Below are positions 58,246 to 64,000 of a stretch of DNA of 64,000 nucleotides, piece by piece. The translations under genes and the position numbers were made by a program. Every line of letters starts with the position of its first letter. Positions within the stretch are counted from its first letter, which is position 1. Under the pieces are notes generated by a model. It searched no databases and was not told where the DNA came from. It saw only the letters and a program-made list of their open reading frames with translations. The DNA is taken from NCBI RefSeq assembly GCF_030646165.1, contig NZ_JAUTDO010000009.1, forward strand, positions 1 through 64,000, given 5' to 3'. The DNA comes from Conexibacter sp. CPCC 206217 (lineage in GTDB: Bacteria > Actinomycetota > Thermoleophilia > Solirubrobacterales > Solirubrobacteraceae).

Positions 58246-59496
58246 TCAGACGAGCGCTTCGCGCGCGAACGGGCGCTCACGCGCGAGCGATGGGTCGATC
58301 TCGACGCCGAATCCCGGCTTGTCCAGGGCGGAGACGCGGATGCGCCCGTTCACCGGCACCGGCTCGTCGAGGAACAGGGGTGAGAACATCGGGATCACCT
58401 CCGTCGCGTCGTGGTGCAGCATCAGGAACTCCGCGTACGGCGTCGTCGGGCGCGTGCAGACGAAGTGGTAGCTGTAGACGCTCGAGCCGTGCGGGATGAC
58501 CGGCGTGTCGTGCGCGTCGGCGTAGGCCGCGATCTTCAGCAGCTCGGTCATGCCGCCGCACCAGTTCACGTCGGGCTGCACGAAGTCGGCGCAGCCCATG
58601 TCGATCAGCATCCGAAAGCCCCAGCGCGACCATTCGTGCTCCCCCGTCGAGAGCAGCACGTCGCGCGGCGCACGGCGACGGGCCTCGGCGTAGCCCCAGT
58701 AGTCGTCGGGCGGCAGGAACTCCTCCAGCCAGCGCAGCTGGTAGGGGGCCAGCGCGTCGATCAGCCGCAGCGCGTACGTGAGGTCGAGCGCCATCCAACA
58801 GTCGTAGGACATGAAGAACTGGTCGGGGTCGCCCGCGCGCTCGCGCATCTCGGCGAAGATCTCGACGTTCTTGCGCAGGCCCTCCGTCCCCTCGGCCGGA
58901 CCGTGCTTGAGCGTCATCTTGCCGCCCACGAAGCCCATCTCGCGAGCGAGGTCGGGACGCGGGCCGGTGGCGTAGAAGCTGATCTCGTCGCGCACCGCGC
59001 CGCCGATCATCGCGTGGACCGGCTCCTCGCGCAGACGGCCGAGCAGATCCCACAGCGCGAGGTCGACCGCCGAGATCGCGTTGACCGCCAAGCCCTTGCG
59101 GCCGTAGTAGAGCGAGGCGCGCCACATCTGGTCCCAGCTGCGCTCGATCTCGTGCACCGGACGGCCCTCGACGAAGCGGGCGAGGTGGTTCTCCACCAGC
59201 CAGCAGGCCGGCGGGCCGCCGGTCGAGACGCCGACGCCGACCTCGCCGGTGTCGGACTCCACCTCCACGATCACCGTGCCGAGCGCGTTCAGCCCGAACG
59301 AGGAGCGCGTCATGCGGTACTCGGGATAGGGGGACATCGGCGTGGCGATCTGGCCGTCGATCCAGTGTCCGCTCGCCTGGTCGTGGTAGTCCGCGCCGCC
59401 ACCGGCGACGACGTACGCCCGCACCGACGCGACCCGCGCGGTGCTTCGAGCACGTGCGTTCAGCAAGGTCTCGCTCTCCTTCTCGTCATGCGTCAT
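58246..59496 (-). CDS. rhmD: L-rhamnonate dehydratase-like enolase-superfamily enzyme
   Basis: Mandelate-racemase-group dehydratase of 416 residues. It parallels E. coli RhmD closely: FYATGPRPDLAREMGFVGGK, FFMSYDCWMALDLTYALRLI (Asp metal ligand), LRWLEEFLPPDDYWGY, LSTGEHEWSRWGF, VQPDVNWCGGMTELLKIAAY, PHGSSVYSYHFVC and the shared tail EPVPVNGRIRVSALDKPGFG. It removes water from L-rhamnonate or a similar 6-deoxy acid to give a 2-keto-3-deoxy acid. ATG 59496 has AGGA upstream. The N-terminus is about 15 residues longer than in E. coli. Confidence 0.85.
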   Translation of the reverse strand: MTHDEKESETLLNARARSTARVASVRAYVVAGGGADYHDQASGHWIDGQIATPMSPYPEYRMTRSSFGLNALGTVIVEVESDTGEVGVGVSTGGPPACWLVENHLARFVEGRPVHEIERSWDQMWRASLYYGRKGLAVNAISAVDLALWDLLGRLREEPVHAMIGGAVRDEISFYATGPRPDLAREMGFVGGKMTLKHGPAEGTEGLRKNVEIFAEMRERAGDPDQFFMSYDCWMALDLTYALRLIDALAPYQLRWLEEFLPPDDYWGYAEARRRAPRDVLLSTGEHEWSRWGFRMLIDMGCADFVQPDVNWCGGMTELLKIAAYADAHDTPVIPHGSSVYSYHFVCTRPTTPYAEFLMLHHDATEVIPMFSPLFLDEPVPVNGRIRVSALDKPGFGVEIDPSLARERPFAREALV

Positions 59497-59519
59497 GGAT
59501 CCTGTGTTTCCGCGGCGGC

Positions 59520-60695
59520 TCAGCGTGCGGCCGTCATGCCAAGATGGCTGTAGGTGGCGCGCTCGACCGCGGCGAAGACCCGCAGCGTCGGCTCGTCCAG
59601 GAACGGCAGGATCTGGGTCATCATCAGCCCGGCGACGCCGGCGGCCGGGTCGATCCAGTAATGCGTGTTGGCGATCCCCGCCCACGAGAGCGCGCCCGCA
59701 CAGCGGCCCTCCGGCGTCGGCTCGGTCGTGATGACGAAGCCGAGTCCCCAGCGCTTGGGGATGCCGCCGGTCAGGTCGAGGTCGAGCGAGAACTCCGGCA
59801 GCACGCTCCTCCAGCCGCGCATCGGCAGGGTTCCGATCTGGTTGCGCGTCATCGCGCGCACCGACGACGGCGCGACGATGCGGACGCCGTCGAGCTCGCC
59901 CTCCCCGAGCAGCATCCGCAGGAAGCGCAGGTAGTCGCGGGCCGTGCTGTAGAGCCCGCCGCCCGCGTTGGTGAACTCGGGATCCTCGACCAGGTCGAGC
60001 GTCGTGGGGACGAGCCCGGCGGGACCGCGCAGGTGGACGCACGCGGAGCGGCGCACCTGGTCGTCGCTGCGCTGGAAGACCGTGTCGTGCATCCCCAGCG
60101 GATCGAGCACCGCCGCGCGCAGGTGCGCGCCGAGCGGCCGGCCGGTGAGCGCCTCGACGACCTGACCGGCCCAGTCGAGGCTGACGCCGTAGCGCCACTG
60201 CTCGCCGGGATCCGACAGCAGCGGCAGCTCGTGTGCGCGGCGCAGCCCGCCGCCGGCGCGCGGCAGGCCCGTCCGCCGCACGTAGTCGTCGAGCGAGGCG
60301 TCGGCGAAGTCGTAGCCGAAGCCGGCGGTGTGCGTCAGCAGATGCCGCATCGTGATGCGGCGGGCCGGCGGGCGCAGACGCGGCTCGCCGCGCTCGTCGA
60401 ACCCCTCGAAGACCTGCACCTCGTCGAGGTAGGGGACGATCTCGCCCGCCGGCGCGTCGAGTTCGAGCAGCTGCTGCTCCACGAGCTGCAGGACCGCCAC
60501 GGTCGTCACGGCCTTCGTCATCGAGGCGACGCGCACGACGGTGTCGGGCGTCATCGCGGCGCCGGCGCAGCGCGCGCCGGCGGACGCCATGTGGCAGTCC
60601 GCCGGCGTCGCGACCGCCGCGCACGCGCCGACGAGGTCGCCGTCGCGGACGGCGTCGTGCAGGATCCGCTGCAGCTCGGCTTGCATCGTGTCCAC
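59520..60695 (-). CDS. beta-lactamase-fold serine hydrolase (class C/EstB-like)
   Basis: Protein of about 391 residues with the SxxK nucleophile motif in RVASMTKAVTTVAVLQ, the second motif Tyr in WRYGVSLDWAG and LLTHTAGFGYDF. The last motif region is WAGIANTHYWIDPAAGVAG. Such enzymes are esterases or lactonases rather than true beta-lactamases. GTG 60695 has GAGGT just upstream; ATG 60686 is the alternative. In a sugar-acid operon it may open a lactone to the acid used by the dehydratase downstream. Confidence 0.83.
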   Translation of the reverse strand: MDTMQAELQRILHDAVRDGDLVGACAAVATPADCHMASAGARCAGAAMTPDTVVRVASMTKAVTTVAVLQLVEQQLLELDAPAGEIVPYLDEVQVFEGFDERGEPRLRPPARRITMRHLLTHTAGFGYDFADASLDDYVRRTGLPRAGGGLRRAHELPLLSDPGEQWRYGVSLDWAGQVVEALTGRPLGAHLRAAVLDPLGMHDTVFQRSDDQVRRSACVHLRGPAGLVPTTLDLVEDPEFTNAGGGLYSTARDYLRFLRMLLGEGELDGVRIVAPSSVRAMTRNQIGTLPMRGWRSVLPEFSLDLDLTGGIPKRWGLGFVITTEPTPEGRCAGALSWAGIANTHYWIDPAAGVAGLMMTQILPFLDEPTLRVFAAVERATYSHLGMTAAR

Positions 60696-60715
60696 GGGAC
60701 CTCGGCCGTCGCGCC

Positions 60716-61675
60716 TCAGCCGCGCGGCGACGCCCAGGCGAGTCCGCGCAGCTCTGCGAGCTCCGCGGGCGTCGGCGTCCAATCGCGCGCCTTGATGTTG
60801 GCCTCGGCCTGCTCGGGCGTGCTCGCGCCGACGATGACGACGCCGACGGCGGGCATCGCCGCGATGCCGCCGATCGCCAACTCGACCAGCGAGATCCCGC
60901 GCGCGTCGGCGAACGCCTGCAGGCCCTCCAGCGCGTCCCACGCCGCGTCGCTGACGTCGTCGAGGAGCGCGTTGTAGCGGGCCCCGTCAGGTCCTCTCGC
61001 GCCGCGACGGAACTTGCCCGTCAGGAGGCCGCTCTCCAGCACGAACCATGGGTGCACACGGATTCCCAGCCGCTCGCAGGCCGGGATGACGCTCTCCTCG
61101 TTCTGCCGTGAGAGCAGGCTGTAGTGCGTCATCGACGAGATCGGGTACGGCAGCTCGCCCGCCTTGGCGGCGCTCGCGGCCGCCTCGAGCTGCTGCGCCG
61201 AGAAGCCGGCGACGCCGACGTAGCGGACCTTGCCCGCGCCGACGAGCTCGCCGAGCGCCCCCAGCGTCTCCTCGATCGGCGTGACGGGGTCGGGCTCGTG
61301 GATCTGGAAGAGGTCGATGTAGTCGGTTCCGAGCCGTCTGAGCGCGCCCTCGCACGCCCACCGGACGTACTCGGCCGAGCCCTTGGGCACGTCCGGGGCA
61401 CCGGGGATGTCGCCGTGGCCGCCGAACTTCGTGCCGACCATGACTTCGCCGCGCCGCGCGCCGAGCGCTCTGCCGAGGTACTCCTCGCTCTCGCCGGCGC
61501 CGTACACGTCGGCGGTGTCGAACAGCGTGTAGCCGAGGTCGAGCGCCGCGTGCACGACGCGCTCGCAACGCTCGTACTCGACGAAGTTGCCGAACGGGTT
61601 GTGGCCGAAGTTGTTGCAGCCGAAGCCGAGGGCGGACACGTCCGGACCGCCCTCGGTGAGCTTGATCGTCCGCAT
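60716..61675 (-). CDS. aldo/keto reductase (possible sugar dehydrogenase)
   Basis: AKR of 319 residues, paralogous to the protein at 34302: MRTIKLTEGGPDVSALGFGC, tetrad in FDTADVYGAG, VGTKFGGH and FQIHEPDP, C-terminal VIVGASTPEQAEANIKA. Coding begins four bases after the TIM-barrel gene, so the two are co-transcribed. In an operon with a lactonase-like hydrolase and a rhamnonate dehydratase it may oxidise the sugar to its lactone (inference from gene order). Confidence 0.87.
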   Translation of the reverse strand: MRTIKLTEGGPDVSALGFGCNNFGHNPFGNFVEYERCERVVHAALDLGYTLFDTADVYGAGESEEYLGRALGARRGEVMVGTKFGGHGDIPGAPDVPKGSAEYVRWACEGALRRLGTDYIDLFQIHEPDPVTPIEETLGALGELVGAGKVRYVGVAGFSAQQLEAAASAAKAGELPYPISSMTHYSLLSRQNEESVIPACERLGIRVHPWFVLESGLLTGKFRRGARGPDGARYNALLDDVSDAAWDALEGLQAFADARGISLVELAIGGIAAMPAVGVVIVGASTPEQAEANIKARDWTPTPAELAELRGLAWASPRG

Positions 61676-61679
61676 GCGG

Positions 61680-62585
61680 CTAGGCGGTCTGCGGGACGGT
61701 GCGGCCGACCCACTCGGTGCCCGCGTCGGCTGCCATTCTGTGCAGACGCTCGAAGCTGACGACGTAGTCGTCCTCGGTCTCGAGGTGCTCGCACATGCAC
61801 GGGAAGTCGGCGTCGTACGCGGCGAGGTGTCTGATGTAGGTCGGGTAGTCCATCTCGCCGTCGCCGACGATGACCTCGTCGAGCCGCAGGAACTGGTAGT
61901 GCCGATCCCAGCGGATGTCCTTGAGGTGAGCGGCCCAGATCTTGTCGCCGAGCAGCTCGAACGTGGTGTCGATGACCTCGGTCGTTCTGTAGTAGGTCGC
62001 CTGCGAGATCATGTTCATCATGTCGAGGTGAAGCCCGAAGTCGGGGTGGTCGACGGAGCCGATCAGCTCGGCGCAGCCCTCGGGGGAGTAGAAGAACGTC
62101 TTGTTGTTGGCCTCGAGGCCGTACTTCGTGTGCTTGAGCTCGATGCCGTCGAGCACGCGCAGGACGAGCTCGCGCAGCTCGGCCTGGAACTCCGGCGTGA
62201 AGTTGTAGGCGCACTGTGCGCCGATCTCGTCGGAGGGGTGAGCGCTGCCGGCGAACCCGAGCACGCAGCGGGCTCTCATCAGGTCCGCCTTGCGCAGCAG
62301 CGAGCGGCCCAGCTCGACCCGCTCGGTCCGCAGCTCCGGCGTGGGCGCGACCAGGTTGGTGAGGAAGTGCACCTCCGAGATCACGAGGCCGAGCGACGCG
62401 GCCTTCTCGCCGAACTCGACGCACTCGTCGTCGTCCATCTCAGGAGTGCGCACCGGCGATGCGATCGCCGACAGTCCGTAGAGGTCGAGCTTCTCGACGA
62501 TGCGGTCGAGATCGTCCGCGGTCTCCGCGCGGAAGTAGCTCAGTCTCGCGTCGTTTCTCTGGCCGCCTGCGGCTCCCAATTTCAT
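61680..62585 (-). CDS. sugar phosphate isomerase/epimerase-type TIM-barrel protein
   Basis: TIM barrel of 301 residues, clearly paralogous to the protein at 30543 (shared LRKADLM, LVLRVLDG, IDTTFELLGD, FLRLDEVIVGDG, CMCEHLETEDDY). Metal ligands should be Glu in YGLEANNKTFF, Asp/His in VDHPDFGLHLDMMNM, His in AAHLKDIRWD and Glu in CMCEHLETED. GAGGAGAA precedes ATG 62585. It is the first gene of the five-gene rhamnonate-type operon. Confidence 0.85.
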   Translation of the reverse strand: MKLGAAGGQRNDARLSYFRAETADDLDRIVEKLDLYGLSAIASPVRTPEMDDDECVEFGEKAASLGLVISEVHFLTNLVAPTPELRTERVELGRSLLRKADLMRARCVLGFAGSAHPSDEIGAQCAYNFTPEFQAELRELVLRVLDGIELKHTKYGLEANNKTFFYSPEGCAELIGSVDHPDFGLHLDMMNMISQATYYRTTEVIDTTFELLGDKIWAAHLKDIRWDRHYQFLRLDEVIVGDGEMDYPTYIRHLAAYDADFPCMCEHLETEDDYVVSFERLHRMAADAGTEWVGRTVPQTA

Positions 62586-62613
62586 CTCATTCTCCTCATC
62601 GTTGTGATAACTC

Positions 62614-62634
62614 TGCAGATTGCGTACGTGCCCC
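62614..62634. promoter_or_regulatory. sequence shared with the AraC operator region
   Basis: TGCAGATT (62614-62621) is followed by CGTACGTGCCCC (62623-62634). The AraC promoter has TGCAGATT at 44073 and CGTACGACGTGCCCC at 44050. Both sets lie on the upstream side of a minus-strand gene, so the same protein could bind both. Short motifs, hence tentative. Confidence 0.35.
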
Positions 62635-62668
62635 GATGCGATCGAACATCGGGATGGATATAGCTCGG

Positions 62669-62696
62669 TTGCCTTACTTCACTGCGTCGCTATAGT
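62669..62696 (+). promoter_or_regulatory. sigma-70-type, probably leaderless promoter
   Basis: TTGCCT (62669-62674), 16-base spacer, TATAGT (62691-62696). The -10 ends eight bases before ATG 62705, and no ribosome-binding site is present, so the transcript probably begins at or next to the start codon. It is the closest match to the sigma-70 consensus I found in the window. Confidence 0.65.
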
Positions 62697-62704
62697 CACG
62701 CCCC

Positions 62705-63646
62705 ATGGCCAAAGTTATCGTTACACGTGCAATTCCCGGACCCGCGATGCAACAGCTCGTGGAGCGCCACGATGTGAGTGTCTGGCCGGGTGAGTTGGCA
62801 CCCGCCGCCGAGCAGCTGCGCGAGCTGGTCGCGTCTGCCGACGGGTTGCTGTGCACCAGCGCGGACCGCATCGACGAGCAGCTGCTCGACGCCGCGCCGC
62901 GCCTGCGGGCGATCGCCACCTACGCGGTCGGCTCCGACAACATCGACCTGGCCGCCGCCGCGGCGCGCGCCATCCCCGTCGGCGTGACCCCGGACGTGCT
63001 GACCGACGCGACGGCTGACATCGCGATCGGCCTGCTGCTCAGCGTCGCACGCCGCCTGCGCGAGGCCGAGGCGGCGGTGCGCGCCGGGAAGTGGGGCCCC
63101 TGGACGCCGCAGGCGTGGCTCGGCGCAGACCTGAACGGGGCGCGGCTGTTGATCGTCGGCGCCGGGCGCATCGGCAGAGCGACCGCGCGGCGCGCCCAGG
63201 CGTTCGGCATGGAGATCGCGTTCGCCGGCCGCGACGACGACCTGCCCAGCCTGCTCGCGGACGCCGACGTGGTCTCGCTGCACACGCCGCTCACGCCGGC
63301 GACGGAGCGGATGATCGACCGTGCCGCACTGGCCGCGATGAAGCGCGGCGCGATCCTGATCAACACCGGGCGCGGCCGGCTCGTCGACCAGGAGGGGCTG
63401 CGCGAGGCGCTCGTCAGCGGCCAGCTCGGCGGCGCGGGACTCGACGTCACCGATCCCGAGCCGCTGCCCGCCGACGCGCCGCTGCTGCAGGCGCCGAACC
63501 TCGTCGTGCTCCCGCACATCGGCTCGGCGACCCACGCCACGCGCGAGGGGATGACGCGCCTCGCCGTCGCGAACCTGCTGGCGGCGCTGGACGGGCAGCC
63601 GATGCCGCATCCCGCTCCCGCTCCCGTTTCCGCGTCGCACGCCTGA
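62705..63646 (+). CDS. D-2-hydroxyacid dehydrogenase (glyoxylate/hydroxypyruvate reductase-like)
   Basis: NAD(P)-dependent dehydrogenase of 313 residues: TYAVGSDNIDLAAA, cofactor motif IVGAGRIGRATARRAQAFG, catalytic Arg in LINTGRGRLVDQ, Glu in TDPEPLPADAPLL and His in VLPHIGSATHATR. This is the GyaR/GhrB-like layout. It probably interconverts glyoxylate or hydroxypyruvate with the hydroxyacid, in keeping with the hydroxypyruvate-isomerase-like gene that converges on it seven bases later. Start at ATG 62705 on a likely leaderless transcript. Confidence 0.88.
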   Translation: MAKVIVTRAIPGPAMQQLVERHDVSVWPGELAPAAEQLRELVASADGLLCTSADRIDEQLLDAAPRLRAIATYAVGSDNIDLAAAAARAIPVGVTPDVLTDATADIAIGLLLSVARRLREAEAAVRAGKWGPWTPQAWLGADLNGARLLIVGAGRIGRATARRAQAFGMEIAFAGRDDDLPSLLADADVVSLHTPLTPATERMIDRAALAAMKRGAILINTGRGRLVDQEGLREALVSGQLGGAGLDVTDPEPLPADAPLLQAPNLVVLPHIGSATHATREGMTRLAVANLLAALDGQPMPHPAPAPVSASHA

Positions 63647-63653
63647 ACCGCCC

Positions 63654-64000
63654 TCAGTTCCCGGTCTCGGGAAGCAGGTTCAGGCGCTCGCGCCAGGCCA
63701 GCCCGTCGCGGGTTCCCGCGACGGGTCGGTACTCGCACCCGACCCAGCCGCGGTAGCGGAGCGCGCGCAACTGCTCGAAGAAGCGCTCCCAGGCGATCGT
63801 TCCGCTGCCGGGCTCGCCGCGGCCGGGAGCGTCGGCGACCTGGACGTGCACGGTGACGTCGATCAGCGCGCGCAGGCGCTCGGCCGGGTCCTCGCCCGCG
63901 CGTGCGCAGTGGTAGGCGTCGAACAGCAGGCCGAGCCGCGGGTGCGCGATCGCCTCCACGACCTCGGCCGCATGCTCGCTTGAATCGAGCACGAATCCCG
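63654..64000 (-). CDS. hydroxypyruvate isomerase-like TIM-barrel protein, 5' truncated
   Basis: The C-terminal 115 or so residues of a sugar-isomerase TIM barrel run off the window edge. Visible landmarks are LGLLFDAYHCARAGEDP (Asp/His ligands), VHVQVADAPGRGEPGSG and GWVGCEYRPVAGTRDGLAW (final Glu), the usual ending of Hyi/Gip proteins that convert hydroxypyruvate to tartronate semialdehyde. The frame is open through 64000, so the start lies outside. Confidence 0.82.
   Translation of the reverse strand, partial: GFVLDSSEHAAEVVEAIAHPRLGLLFDAYHCARAGEDPAERLRALIDVTVHVQVADAPGRGEPGSGTIAWERFFEQLRALRYRGWVGCEYRPVAGTRDGLAWRERLNLLPETGN

Overview
The window is very GC-rich, densely packed DNA from a bacterial chromosome. 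Genes run in long operons joined by 4-nt ATGA/GTGA overlaps. Lipoprotein solute-binding proteins, actinobacterial 'anchored-repeat' surface proteins and the lack of any tRNA, rRNA, IS element or CRISPR point to a soil actinobacterium, perhaps of the Thermoleophilia (Conexibacter/Solirubrobacter type). That placement is inference; no marker gene is present. Most genes are for uptake and oxidation of sugars, sugar acids and aromatics, with one metal-homeostasis island.

Layout. (1) 1-3042: 3' part of an acyl-CoA ligase, a STAS anti-anti-sigma protein, a zinc alcohol dehydrogenase and the tail of a dead carboxymuconolactone-decarboxylase gene. (2) 3139-12267 (minus): an eight-gene operon (aminotransferase, class II aldolase, PfkB kinase, dimethylformamidase-like amidohydrolase, cyclase-family hydrolase, sugar-type ABC transporter) divergent from a LysR regulator. 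It looks like one catabolic pathway for an unknown amide- or amine-containing compound. (3) 13344-15097: frameshifted VOC remnant and a divergent XRE regulator/SDR pair. (4) 15210-25262: Fur/Zur-like regulator, ZnuABC-like anchored-repeat ABC transporter, five accessory anchor-M proteins (one a three-repeat 847-residue protein) and a His-rich protein, with three similar palindromes at the promoters. (5) 25551-32331: Liv-type ABC transporter with fused LivH-LivM, a TIM-barrel isomerase and an aldo-keto reductase. (6) 32328-44032: DhaK/DhaL-like kinase, RbsABC-type transporter, two aldo-keto reductases, a ThuA protein, a VOC protein and an AraC regulator. (7) 44131-55612: SDR, phosphotriesterase-family hydrolase, TIM-barrel protein, two tandem E1 alpha/beta pairs of 2-oxoacid-dehydrogenase type without E2/E3, then a ring-cleavage cluster (alcohol dehydrogenase, GalB-like hydratase, GalC/LigK-like aldolase, LigB-type dioxygenase, esterase, muconolactone-isomerase-like protein). 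(8) 55709-64000: orphan solute-binding protein, L-rhamnonate-dehydratase operon, a hydroxyacid dehydrogenase and the end of a hydroxypyruvate-isomerase-like gene.

Most noteworthy: (a) six promoters spread over 34.0-57.1 kb share GGCAAG-N16-(GCACAGC-like)-N17/18-(GTTAGC-like), suggesting one activator coordinates scattered catabolic operons; (b) the anchored-repeat metal island, where the transporter's binding protein appears to carry the anchor-M domain with its two halves in reversed order; (c) arginine codon AGA dominates in several exported proteins despite the high GC; (d) strong hairpins follow binding-protein genes inside ABC operons.
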